From contig NZ_CP059201.1 of assembly GCF_014251795.1 (NCBI RefSeq), forward strand, positions 496,001 through 560,000: a stretch of 64,000 nt of DNA. The letters run 5' to 3'. The notes beneath the pieces were generated by a model, which saw only the letters and a list, made by a program, of their open reading frames with translations, did no database searches and had not been told where the DNA came from. Made by a program: the position numbers and the translations under genes. The DNA is from Blattabacterium cuenoti (GTDB lineage: Bacteria; Bacteroidota; Bacteroidia; Flavobacteriales; Blattabacteriaceae). Shown here one piece after another: positions 26,790 to 35,845 of this stretch. Numbering within the stretch: the first letter of the stretch is position 1; the number at the start of each line of letters is the position of its first letter.

Positions 26790-28238
26790 ATGTTAAAGCA
26801 ACAGTTATTACAAAAAGGACAACACAAACTTTCTCCGCAACAAATAAAATTAATGAAATTGGTTCAATTATCTACTCTAGATTTTGAACAAAAAGTTCAA
26901 CAAGAATTAGAAGAAAATCCAGCTTTAGAAGAAGAAGATTGTTTGGATTTGGATTTAGAAGAAGAATCTTCAGATTTCAATGAAATTGATATCGTAGAAA
27001 ATCAAGATCAAGCATCAGATCTATCATCTGAAATAGATGAATATTTAAGTGATGATGAAATCGATGATTTTCAAATCAATAATCAAAATTATAGTATCAA
27101 AAAGTGTATTCCTATTATTTCTGGAATTTCTTTTCAAGAATATTTAAAAAATCAATTACATACATTTCGTTTAAATAAAAAAGATTTATTAATTGCTGAT
27201 TTCATATTGGGATATATAGATGATGACGGCTATATTAGAAGAAAAATTTCATCTATATCGGATGATATTTTTTTAATGCTCGGAATATCTGTCTCTACAG
27301 AAAAAATAGAAAAATTACTCGTCAATTATATACAAAAATTAGATCCTATAGGTGTAGGATCTAGGAATTTGAAAGAATGTTTATTGATTCAATTAGATCA
27401 AAAAAAAATGAACCAAGAAATTTTTCTTGCAAGAAAAATTATACAATACAATTTTGAATTTTTTATAAAAAAACATTATCCAAAACTGCAAAAAAAATTA
27501 GGAATAACAAAAAAAAATTTACGAAAAGCTATTGACCAAATAAAAAAATTAAATCCAAAACCAGGTGAAATTTATTCTGACAATGCTAAAAATTTAGATC
27601 ATATTATTCCGGACTTTAATATTCACATTAAAGATGAAAAGTTAGAACTTTCTCTGAATCAAAGAAATATTCCAGAATTAAAAGTATCATCTTTATATTT
27701 AGACATGTTAAAATCTTATAAAATAAATATAAAGAAAAATGAAAAAACAATTATTTTTTTAAAACAAAAAATAGATTCTGCAAGATGGTTTGTGGATGCA
27801 ATTAAACAACGTCAAAATACATTAATGTTGACAATGAATGCTATTATGGATTATCAAAAAGAATATTTTTTAACAGGAGATCCTGCTAAAATCAAACCTA
27901 TGATTCTAAAAAATATTTCTCAAAAAATTGGAGTAGGTATTTCTACTGTTTCTCGTGTAGCTAACAGTAAATATGTTAATACTCCATATGGAACTTTTTT
28001 AATAAAAAGTTTTTTTTCTGAAAAAATGATCAATCAAGAAGGAGAAGAAATATCTTCTATTGAAATAAAAAAAATTTTAGGAGAATCAATTGCTAAAGAA
28101 AATAAAAAAAAACCTCTTACTGATGAAAAATTATCCAAAATACTTAGAAAACAAGGTTATTTAATTGCTAGAAGAACTATTGCAAAATATAGAGATCAAA
28201 TGCATATTCCTGTTGCAAGAATGCGAAAAAACTTATGA
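26790..28238 (+). CDS. rpoN: RNA polymerase sigma-54 factor
   Basis: A 482-residue sigma-54. The N-terminal Gln/Leu-rich activator region (about 1-50, QQIKLMKLVQLSTLDF) is intact. An acidic region II follows (about 50-95, many D/E). The core-binding domain and the C-terminal RpoN box ARRTIAKYRDQ near residues 461-471 are conserved, and the HTH lies around GVGISTVSRVANSKYV. Sigma-54 needs an AAA+ enhancer-binding activator, and none is in the window. The targets are therefore unknown. Its stop overlaps the convergent aldehyde dehydrogenase stop by 6 nt. Confidence 0.95.
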   Translation: MLKQQLLQKGQHKLSPQQIKLMKLVQLSTLDFEQKVQQELEENPALEEEDCLDLDLEEESSDFNEIDIVENQDQASDLSSEIDEYLSDDEIDDFQINNQNYSIKKCIPIISGISFQEYLKNQLHTFRLNKKDLLIADFILGYIDDDGYIRRKISSISDDIFLMLGISVSTEKIEKLLVNYIQKLDPIGVGSRNLKECLLIQLDQKKMNQEIFLARKIIQYNFEFFIKKHYPKLQKKLGITKKNLRKAIDQIKKLNPKPGEIYSDNAKNLDHIIPDFNIHIKDEKLELSLNQRNIPELKVSSLYLDMLKSYKINIKKNEKTIIFLKQKIDSARWFVDAIKQRQNTLMLTMNAIMDYQKEYFLTGDPAKIKPMILKNISQKIGVGISTVSRVANSKYVNTPYGTFLIKSFFSEKMINQEGEEISSIEIKKILGESIAKENKKKPLTDEKLSKILRKQGYLIARRTIAKYRDQMHIPVARMRKNL

Positions 28239-29615
28239 TTTTTTTATAATTATAGTTTTCCAATTAGAAAATTCTTTTATAGATAAAAATGACAATTCTC
28301 TACCGTATCCTGATTTTTTAACTCCTCCAAAAGGAAAACGTGGATCAGATTTTACAGTTTCATTAATAAAAACCATTCCAGTATTTATTTTTCTTGCAAT
28401 TTTTTCCGCCTTTTCTAAATCTTTCGTCCAAATAGAAGTTCCAAGTCCGTATGGAGTATTATTGATAATATCAGGAATTGTTTCTTCTTTATAAAAAGAA
28501 GAAACAATTCCTATTGGTCCAAATATTTCTTCTGTATTAACTGTACAATTTTTATTTTCTACTCTTAATAAAGAAGGAGAAAAAAAATTACCATCTTTTG
28601 TTATTTCTAAACATATCTTTCCTCCATTTGATATAATATTTGTATATTGTTGAAATAATCTTTCAGATAAATCACAACGGGAAATATAGCCTATCTTAGT
28701 TGATTCATCATATAAATTTCCTCTATGATATGTTTTCATTTCTTGTATAACTGCATCTATAAAATCATCTATTATAATTTGATCTACAATAAATCTTTTT
28801 GCAGAAATACATGTTTGTCCTGTATTATTTAATCTAGATTCTGTAGCTAATTTTGCTATTTTTTCTATGTTTTCTACATCTTTCATCACTACAAAAGCAT
28901 CATTTCCTCCTAATTCTAAAATAGATTTTTTAATATATTTTCCAGATAATGATCCTATAATACTGCCAGATAAAGTACTTCCTGTAAAAGTGACTCCTTG
29001 TATTACAGAATCCGCTATAACAGATTCTGTTCGATTAATATCTATTAGTAAAATCTGAAAAATCCCTTTTGGGAAACCTGATTTTAAAAAAATTTTTTCT
29101 AGTAAAAGAGAAGACCCTGTTGTATTCAGTGCTGGTTTAATAATAATTACATTACCTAATAATATATTAGGAATAGTAGATCTTATTGTTTGCCAAATAG
29201 GATAATTCCAAGGCATAATTCCTAATATAGCACCTATAGACTCAAATTTAACATAAGAATACTCATATTCAGTATGAATTTTTTGAATAAAAATAGATTC
29301 TTTTAATTTACAGTAATACTTGCATAAAGTTATACTTTTATTTACTTCTGCATAAGATTGCTTTATTGGTTTTCCCATTTCTTGGGTAATTGAGTAAGCT
29401 ATGATATCCATAGATTTTTGCATAAAAGAACAAAATGTTTTTAAACATTCAATTCTATAATTGAAAGGATAATTTTTCCATTCATTATATGCATTACTAG
29501 CTTCAGATAATTTAATATTGATATTTTTATCAGATAAAAAATAATAAGTTTTTAATATATTATCATTTACAGGATTAATTGTACGAAACATCTCATTTTT
29601 TTTAAATTCTTCCAT
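28233..29615 (-). CDS. aldehyde dehydrogenase, succinate-semialdehyde type
   Basis: A 460-residue NAD(P)-dependent aldehyde dehydrogenase. MPWNYPIWQ at 134-142 holds the oxyanion Asn137. TGSTLSGS is the cofactor loop. ELGGNDAFVV has the general base Glu234, and NTGQTCISAKR the nucleophile Cys269. The shortened form (460 rather than about 480-500) and the overall pattern resemble succinate-semialdehyde dehydrogenases of the GabD/Sad group. The true substrate is not certain. The start (MEEFKKNEMF) overlaps the sufE 3' end by 14 nt; ATG at residue 9 is an alternative. It ends a minus-strand run that also includes metE. Confidence 0.88.
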   Translation of the reverse strand: MEEFKKNEMFRTINPVNDNILKTYYFLSDKNINIKLSEASNAYNEWKNYPFNYRIECLKTFCSFMQKSMDIIAYSITQEMGKPIKQSYAEVNKSITLCKYYCKLKESIFIQKIHTEYEYSYVKFESIGAILGIMPWNYPIWQTIRSTIPNILLGNVIIIKPALNTTGSSLLLEKIFLKSGFPKGIFQILLIDINRTESVIADSVIQGVTFTGSTLSGSIIGSLSGKYIKKSILELGGNDAFVVMKDVENIEKIAKLATESRLNNTGQTCISAKRFIVDQIIIDDFIDAVIQEMKTYHRGNLYDESTKIGYISRCDLSERLFQQYTNIISNGGKICLEITKDGNFFSPSLLRVENKNCTVNTEEIFGPIGIVSSFYKEETIPDIINNTPYGLGTSIWTKDLEKAEKIARKINTGMVFINETVKSDPRFPFGGVKKSGYGRELSFLSIKEFSNWKTIIIKKS

Positions 29616-30045
29616 TCAAACTAACAGAAATTTTAGCATTAAAAGCTATGGCATAAAATTTTATTTTTTTATAAAATAAAAACATACCATTAGCTCTAAT
29701 AGGAGATAAAAAAGTTTGAAATCCGATTTCATAAATAAAATTAGTATTAGAAGAAATAATTTCAAAAGGAAAAAGTCCTGAATATACTCGAATCATAAGA
29801 GCAGCCATTCCTTTTGGTAATAAAGCATCACTATCTGCTTCAAAAAAAATGCGTGATCCATTCAATTGAGCATCTAACCAAACTCTAGATTGACAACCAT
29901 GAATTAACTTATCTTCAGATCTAAATTCAAGTGATTTATTAGATAATTTTTTACCTAAATCTATCAAATATTCATATTTTTCTTCCCAATTTTTAAGAAT
30001 ATTAAATTCATTTTTTATTATTTTTTCTTTCTTATGTAAAGTCAT
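29602..30045 (-). CDS. sufE: SufE-family Fe-S cluster assembly protein
   Basis: A 147-residue SufE. HGCQSRVW places the persulfide-accepting Cys at residue 51, the same number as in E. coli SufE. WEEKYEYLIDLGKKL and the central LPKGMAALMIRVYSG are family features. SufE takes sulfur from the cysteine desulfurase SufS and hands it to the SufBCD scaffold. None of those partners is in the window. It lies between metE and the aldehyde dehydrogenase on the minus strand, 48 nt after metE. Confidence 0.93.
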   Translation of the reverse strand: MTLHKKEKIIKNEFNILKNWEEKYEYLIDLGKKLSNKSLEFRSEDKLIHGCQSRVWLDAQLNGSRIFFEADSDALLPKGMAALMIRVYSGLFPFEIISSNTNFIYEIGFQTFLSPIRANGMFLFYKKIKFYAIAFNAKISVSLNGRI

Positions 30046-30093
30046 TTATAGATTTTATTATGATATGAATTGAATATATAATCTTTTCTTCTT

Positions 30094-32382
30094 TTAAGAT
30101 ATATCAATTAATTTGATTCTAGCCATTTTCGCTGCTTTCGTCATATTATGAAGCGACATTAATGCTTCTTTCCATTTTCTAGTTTTTAATCCACAATCTG
30201 GATTAACCCAAATATTTTTTATAGGTAATTTTTTTGAAGCTTTTTTGATTAAATCGAACATTTCTACTACGGTAGGTATTCTTGGAGAATGAATATCGTA
30301 TATTCCTGGACCTATTTCGTTAGGATAAGAAAAAATAGCATTTAATAACTCCATTTTTGATCGAGAGCTCTCTATCGTAATGACATCAGCATCCATATCT
30401 GCTATATATTTAAATATATCATTAAATTCGCTATAACACATATGTGTATGTATTTGAGTTTCATCTTTTACTCCACTAGAAGAAATACGAAAAGCTTTAA
30501 TAGACCAATCAAAATAACATTTCCAATCCTTCTTCTTTAAAGGTAATCCTTCCCTTATAGCAGGTTCATCAATTTGAATAATTTGAATTCCAGATTTTTC
30601 TAAGTCTAAAACTTCTTCTCTAATAGCCCAAGCTATTTGATAAGCAGTGTGAAAAATAGGTTGATCATCTCTAACAAAAGACCATTGTAATATTGTAACA
30701 GGTCCAGTTAACATCCCTTTTATTAATTTATTTGTTTGAGATTGAGCAAAACGTATCCATTCGACAGTCATATCATTAACACGACTAACATCTCCATAAA
30801 TAACAGGAGGTTTTACACAGCGACTCCCATAACTTTGAACCCATCCATTCTCGGTAGAAAGCATTCCTTTTAATTTATCGGAAAAATATTCGACCATGTC
30901 AGTTCTTTCAAATTCACCATGAACTAATACATCTAAACCTATTTCTTCTTGTTTTTTAATTGCATCTGTAATAAAATTTTTTATTTTTTCATCATATTTT
31001 TTTTTGCTTATTTCTTGTTTTCTAAATTGATTTCGCAAATTTCGGATTTCTTTTGTTTGAGGAAAGGATCCTATAGTAGTGGTAGGGAACAGAGGAAGAC
31101 GAAATTTTTCTCTCTGTTTTTTTTGTCTAATATGAAAATGATTATTTCTTTGTATATCTTGATTCTTTATATTCTTTGCTCTTTCTTTTATTTTTGGATC
31201 AGAAAAAATAGAAGACGATTCTTCTATCAAGGAAGAATTATTTCTCAAGATATTTGTATCTCCTTTGACAATTTTTTCTAAATCGTTCAATTCATCAATT
31301 TTTTGTCTTGCAAAAGACATTCTATTTTTAATATCTATATGAATGAAATGTTCATTATCTACATCTATCGGAACGTGTAAAAGAGAACAGTTAGGAGCTA
31401 TCATAATTCTAGATTCTCCTAGAGATTCTATTGCTTTTTCTATTTTTTTAACAGAATTAAAATAATTATTTTTCCATATATTTCTTCCATCAACAAGTCC
31501 TAAAGACAAAATTATTTTTGATTCTTCTGAAAAAAAAGAAAGTATTTTTTTTAATTGATACGGATTTTCCACTAAATCTATATGCAAAGCTTGAACAGAT
31601 ACTTTTTGAAAAATAGACATATTTTCTGATATTCCATCAAAATAAGAAGTTAACAAAACATTCATTTCAGAACAAAGTCTAGATATTTCATTATAAGCAT
31701 ATTGAAAAACATCTTTTTCTTTTTCAGACATATCTAAAACTAAAATGGGTTCATCTAGTTGTATCCAATTAATACCTTGATTTTTTAATTTCTTTATAAT
31801 ATTTATATAAACAGGAACAATGTTTTCCACCAAATCCATTCTATGGAAGGATTTTTCTTTTTCTTTTCCTAAAAATAAATAAGATATTGGTCCAATTAAT
31901 ACAGGTTTAATTTTTTCTATTGATTTCAATATTTTCTTAGATTCCTCTATTTCATCAAAAATTTTATGAGAAAAAATAGAAAACTTTTGATTTTTATCAA
32001 ATTCTGGTACTATATAATGATAATTAGTATTAAACCATTTTGTCATCTCCATTGCTTGAATATCCCATACATCTTTTTGAAATCCTCTAGCCATAGCAAA
32101 ATATAAATCAAGATTATTATTTATTGGAATAGATAGATAAGATTCTGGAATAACTCCTAATAATAACGACATATCTAGAACATGATCATAAAAACTAAAA
32201 TCATTGCATGGAATTAAATCCAAATTAGCTTTTTCTTGCGTTTCCCAATTTTCCTTTCTTATTTTCATTCCTACTTCAAACAAAGTAGGAGAATCAATTC
32301 TATTTGACCAATAAGCTTCACAAGCTTTTTTTAACTCTCTCTGTTTTCCTATGCGAGGATAACCTAAATTATGTTTCAGCAT
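30094..32382 (-). CDS. metE: cobalamin-independent methionine synthase
   Basis: A 762-residue two-barrel enzyme that transfers the methyl group of 5-methyl-THF-glutamate to homocysteine without B12. I chose ATG at 32382 (MLKHNLGYPRIG) because family members start there; the frame also extends to an ATG at 32448, adding 22 unlike residues. The C-terminal barrel has PTTTIGSFPQT, the zinc ligands in HTHMC (His647, Cys649) and NPDCGLKTRKW (Cys730). LDEPILVLD and IDEPAIREG mark both barrels. It follows the GlmU-like gene on the minus strand. Sequence is intact across many A tracts. Confidence 0.95.
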   Translation of the reverse strand: MLKHNLGYPRIGKQRELKKACEAYWSNRIDSPTLFEVGMKIRKENWETQEKANLDLIPCNDFSFYDHVLDMSLLLGVIPESYLSIPINNNLDLYFAMARGFQKDVWDIQAMEMTKWFNTNYHYIVPEFDKNQKFSIFSHKIFDEIEESKKILKSIEKIKPVLIGPISYLFLGKEKEKSFHRMDLVENIVPVYINIIKKLKNQGINWIQLDEPILVLDMSEKEKDVFQYAYNEISRLCSEMNVLLTSYFDGISENMSIFQKVSVQALHIDLVENPYQLKKILSFFSEESKIILSLGLVDGRNIWKNNYFNSVKKIEKAIESLGESRIMIAPNCSLLHVPIDVDNEHFIHIDIKNRMSFARQKIDELNDLEKIVKGDTNILRNNSSLIEESSSIFSDPKIKERAKNIKNQDIQRNNHFHIRQKKQREKFRLPLFPTTTIGSFPQTKEIRNLRNQFRKQEISKKKYDEKIKNFITDAIKKQEEIGLDVLVHGEFERTDMVEYFSDKLKGMLSTENGWVQSYGSRCVKPPVIYGDVSRVNDMTVEWIRFAQSQTNKLIKGMLTGPVTILQWSFVRDDQPIFHTAYQIAWAIREEVLDLEKSGIQIIQIDEPAIREGLPLKKKDWKCYFDWSIKAFRISSSGVKDETQIHTHMCYSEFNDIFKYIADMDADVITIESSRSKMELLNAIFSYPNEIGPGIYDIHSPRIPTVVEMFDLIKKASKKLPIKNIWVNPDCGLKTRKWKEALMSLHNMTKAAKMARIKLIDIS

Positions 32383-32469
32383 AAAACAACTTTTATTATA
32401 TTCATTTGATATGATATCTATGCATGAGTTAGCATGAGTTTCATACATGAAATCATAAAGGAAAGTTAA

Positions 32470-33660
32470 TTAAATATCCAATAATTGATATAAATATTCT
32501 AAAATTTTTTTGTCTAAAAAAGAAAATTTTTGATTTCTTCTGTTCATCATAATTTCAGCAGTTTCACAAACTTTATTGAAAGGAATCTTTTTTTTATTTT
32601 GAATTCCTCCTAAATAAAAAGACGGAATATATCTAGGAGGAAATCCATATCCAAAAATACTATCACTAACACCCACTATCGTAGCCGTATTAAATTGAGT
32701 ATTTATTGCGGATTTTGAATGATCTCCCATAATTAGACCCAAAAATTGTAAATTTGTTGGATAAAAAATTTTTTTTTCATAATCCCAAACTGTCACTTTT
32801 TGATAATCATTTCTTAAATTCGAAATATTAGTACCAGCACCCAAATTACACCACTCTCCCAAAATAGAATTACCTAAGAATCCATCATGAACTTTGTTAG
32901 AATAAGAAAAAATTACGGAATTAAAAATTTCTCCTCCTACTTTACAAAAAGTAGCAACAGTTGTTCCTCCATATATTTTTGTTCCTATACTCAATTTAGA
33001 GTTTTTTCCGATTGCTACTGGTCCTATGATTACCGATCCTTCCATAATTTCAACTCCTTTATCAATATATATAGGTCCATATTGAGCATTTAACACAATA
33101 TTATTTGCTTTTATATTTTCTTCCAAAAAAATTCTTTCCTTATAAATAATGTGATTATTCCCTAATAAAGAAAAAGATTTTTTACCTTTTGTAAAAAACA
33201 TAAAATCTTTTCTTAGGACTATTTCATTATTTATAAATATATCCCATGGATGTTGAATATGAATCACTTGTTTTACACGATATATTTTTTTACACTTCTT
33301 TACATTTATAGAAATAATATTTTCTTTTTTCAAAAAAATATTCTTTTTTATAGCAATCATTTTTTCCTCAAAAAAAATAGTTTCATTTTCTTCTAAAGAA
33401 AAAATAATTTGAATTAACTCTTCATTAGGAAGAAATGAAGAATTAATTAACAATATATTCTCAAAATATGAAGATTCTTTCTTTGAAAATTTTTCAGAAA
33501 GAAATGGTTGTGTTATAACATCATATACATCTTTTCCAAGATATTTTTCCCATCTTTCTCTTATTGTAAATAATCCTAATCGAATTTCCGATACAGGCCT
33601 AGTAAGTGTTATAGGAAATAATTTTTTCCATTCGACTCCATCATATAATACAAAATTCAT
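32470..33660 (-). CDS. Bacteroidota-type GlmU-like UDP-GlcNAc pyrophosphorylase/acetyltransferase
   Basis: A 396-residue protein with an N-terminal nucleotidyltransferase-like half beginning LYDGVEWKKLFPITLTRPVSE (about 5-25, cited in part) and a C-terminal left-handed beta-helix of hexapeptide repeats (about 180-330: GVEIMEGSVIIGPVAIGKN and on). This is the alternative GlmU family that I know from Bacteroidota, thought to replace classical GlmU in making UDP-GlcNAc from glucosamine-1-phosphate. The function is inferred from family membership. It would supply murA. It lies 17 nt downstream of rpmE. Confidence 0.82.
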   Translation of the reverse strand: MNFVLYDGVEWKKLFPITLTRPVSEIRLGLFTIRERWEKYLGKDVYDVITQPFLSEKFSKKESSYFENILLINSSFLPNEELIQIIFSLEENETIFFEEKMIAIKKNIFLKKENIISINVKKCKKIYRVKQVIHIQHPWDIFINNEIVLRKDFMFFTKGKKSFSLLGNNHIIYKERIFLEENIKANNIVLNAQYGPIYIDKGVEIMEGSVIIGPVAIGKNSKLSIGTKIYGGTTVATFCKVGGEIFNSVIFSYSNKVHDGFLGNSILGEWCNLGAGTNISNLRNDYQKVTVWDYEKKIFYPTNLQFLGLIMGDHSKSAINTQFNTATIVGVSDSIFGYGFPPRYIPSFYLGGIQNKKKIPFNKVCETAEIMMNRRNQKFSFLDKKILEYLYQLLDI

Positions 33661-33677
33661 ATGATATGAATATATTT

Positions 33678-33932
33678 CTATATTTTTTTATATTTTTCAT
33701 ATTTTTTCTTAAACTTTTCAGCTGGACCTGTTTTTCCTAAAAATCTTTTTTCCCCAGTAAAAAACGGATGGGAATAACTAGATATTTCCATTTTATATAA
33801 TGGATAATTACTTCCATTTATGTGAATAGTATCTTTGGTGATAACTGTTGATTTACAAATGATCATTTTTTCATTATTAATGTCTTTAAAAACAACAGGT
33901 CTGTAATTTTCTGGATGTATTTTTTTTTTCAT
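33678..33932 (-). CDS. rpmE2: 50S ribosomal protein L31, type B
   Basis: An 84-residue L31 starting KKKIHPENYRPVVFKD, with the SSYSHPFFTGEKRF motif near residues 51-64 and a lysine-rich tail. It has no zinc-binding Cys set, so it is the zinc-independent form (type B, about 84 residues, against about 70 for the Cys form). Its ATG overlaps the upstream KAS III stop by 4 nt. Confidence 0.95.
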   Translation of the reverse strand: MKKKIHPENYRPVVFKDINNEKMIICKSTVITKDTIHINGSNYPLYKMEISSYSHPFFTGEKRFLGKTGPAEKFKKKYEKYKKI

Positions 33933-35035
33933 AATTTATTTTTTTTTGGAAAACGGTAAATCATTCCATTAATATTCATACCAGCACCCAAGGAGGCCAT
34001 GAGAATTGTATCTCCAGGTTTGATTTTATGAGGGGGCATTTTTTCTTTAAGAATTAAATCTAATAAAGTTGGAACAGTAGCGACAGAAGAATTTCCAAAT
34101 TTTTGGATAGTCATAGGCATAATTTGTGACATGAAATTTTTATTTAAGGATGCATAATTATATAATTTCAACAATCTTTTTAAAATTGCATAATCCATTT
34201 TTGCATTAGCTTGATGAATAAGAATTTTACTGATATTCTTAATATGCAAATTAGCATGATCAAGTATATTTTTCAGCATATTTGGAACTTCTGTTAATGC
34301 ATATTCATAAATTCTTCTTCCATTCATTCTAATGTTTACTAAAGATTTTTTATAGTTTGGATTTAAAGAAGGACCATTTGTTAAATAATATAATTCTTCA
34401 TTATTATTACATTGAGTATCATAATGAAGAATTCCATATTTTTCGTTTTCTAAATACTCTATAGCAGATAGAACAGCAGCTCCTGCTCCATCTGAAAAAA
34501 TCATTGCATTTCTATCATGTGGATCTATAACTTGAGATAAAGTTTCAGAACTAGTAATCAATATATTTTTAGCATGTTTGGATCGTAAAAGTTGATGAGC
34601 AAGAATCATTCCTTCTATCCATCCTGTACAACCAAAAATCATATCATATGGTTTACATTTTTGATTCTTTATTTTCAGTTTATTTTTTACTTTAGCAGCT
34701 ATAGAAGGCATAAAATCAGATTGATAAGAAATAGGATGAATATCCCCATAATTGTGTGCTGATATAATATAATCTATTTTTTCTTTGTAAATTTTAGAAT
34801 TTATTAAAGCTTTTTTTGCTGCAAAAGCAGCGATATCAGAATTGAGTAATCTTTCATTTACATATCTTCTCTCTTCTATTTCTGTAATTTTTTGAAACTT
34901 GTTAATGATCTCTTCATTAGATTTTTCAATTTTTAATCCTCTTTTATCGTAAAAAACTTTTTTCAGAAAATGATCTCTTTTTATGATTTGATTTGGTAAA
35001 TAATGTCCGGTTCCTGTAATGATTGATCGAATCAT
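33929..35035 (-). CDS. 3-oxoacyl-ACP synthase III family protein
   Basis: A 368-residue thiolase-fold condensing enzyme of the FabH type. The triad is complete: Cys136 in GCTGWIEG, His274 in HQANAKM, Asn315 in KFGNSSVAT. FSDGAGAAVLSA is near residues 180-191. KAS III normally starts fatty acid chains by condensing acetyl-CoA with malonyl-ACP. This protein is longer than E. coli FabH (317) and has a charged insertion near residues 30-60. It resembles the second, larger KAS III subgroup of Bacteroidota, so substrate choice is uncertain. It is first in the minus-strand group before rpmE2. Confidence 0.85.
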   Translation of the reverse strand: MIRSIITGTGHYLPNQIIKRDHFLKKVFYDKRGLKIEKSNEEIINKFQKITEIEERRYVNERLLNSDIAAFAAKKALINSKIYKEKIDYIISAHNYGDIHPISYQSDFMPSIAAKVKNKLKIKNQKCKPYDMIFGCTGWIEGMILAHQLLRSKHAKNILITSSETLSQVIDPHDRNAMIFSDGAGAAVLSAIEYLENEKYGILHYDTQCNNNEELYYLTNGPSLNPNYKKSLVNIRMNGRRIYEYALTEVPNMLKNILDHANLHIKNISKILIHQANAKMDYAILKRLLKLYNYASLNKNFMSQIMPMTIQKFGNSSVATVPTLLDLILKEKMPPHKIKPGDTILMASLGAGMNINGMIYRFPKKNKL

Positions 35036-35107
35036 TTCTTATAAATTTAAGAAAATTTAGTTTTAAAAATTAAAAAACGATTTCTTCTCATAACCAAAAT
35101 AAATATT

Positions 35108-35836
35108 ATGGATAAAAGTTCCCTCTCTTATAAAGAAAAAAAATTGAAAAATATGTTTGATCATATTGCTATGAAGTATGATTTAATTAACCATATATTA
35201 TCGTTTGGAATAGATATAATATGGAGAAAAAAAACAATTCATTTATTATACAAATTTAGTGAAAGAAACATTCAAAAAATATTAGATATAGCTACTGGAA
35301 CTGGAGACTTAGCTATATTATTAGCTCATCAATTTAAATATGCTCATATTATAGGATTAGATTCATCTGAAAAAATGTTAGAAGTAGCCAAAAAAAAAAT
35401 AAAAAACAATTTTTTTGAAAAAAAAATTCAAACTATTTTAGGATATTCGCAAAATATTCCATTTAAAAATAAAACTTTTGATGTCGTAACTATTGCTTTT
35501 GGAATAAGAAATTTTCAATATATTCATCATTCTGTTAAAGAAATATATAGAATATTAAAACCTTCAGGAATTTTAGCAATTTTAGAATTTTCTGAACCTT
35601 CCAATTATTGGATAAAAAAAATTTATTATTTTTATTTTTTTTTCATGAAGAGAATAGGAAATTTTATATCGAAAAATCATTTCGCTTACAATCACTTGAA
35701 AAAATCTATATTATCTTTTCCATATCGCGATAAAAGAATGAATAAATTTTTAAAATATCATGGGTTTGATACAATACATACACAAAAATTAACTTTTGGA
35801 ATTGTTTCTGTTTATATAGTAAAAAAAAGAAAGTAA
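35108..35836 (+). CDS. menG: demethylmenaquinone methyltransferase
   Basis: A 242-residue SAM-dependent methyltransferase of the UbiE/MenG family. MFDHIAMKYDLINHILSFG near residues 16-34, the SAM loop LDIATGTGDLAILL near 61-74, and FGIRNFQ near 135-141 are the signature. It performs the last step of menaquinone synthesis; Flavobacteriia use menaquinone only, so menG rather than ubiE is the apt name (inference). It is divergent from the KAS III gene and 9 nt upstream of the GH3 gene. Confidence 0.93.
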   Translation: MDKSSLSYKEKKLKNMFDHIAMKYDLINHILSFGIDIIWRKKTIHLLYKFSERNIQKILDIATGTGDLAILLAHQFKYAHIIGLDSSEKMLEVAKKKIKNNFFEKKIQTILGYSQNIPFKNKTFDVVTIAFGIRNFQYIHHSVKEIYRILKPSGILAILEFSEPSNYWIKKIYYFYFFFMKRIGNFISKNHFAYNHLKKSILSFPYRDKRMNKFLKYHGFDTIHTQKLTFGIVSVYIVKKRK

Positions 35837-35845
35837 ATCATAATA

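Noticed and set aside
30949-31281. 110-residue plus-strand frame inside metE
   Set aside because: It is antisense to a highly conserved gene and has Phe/Ile-rich, low-complexity content from AT-rich codons.
32383-32448. 22-residue N-terminal extension of metE from ATG 32448
   Set aside because: Family members begin at the LGYPRIG region; the extra residues look unlike MetE. A real longer form cannot be fully excluded.
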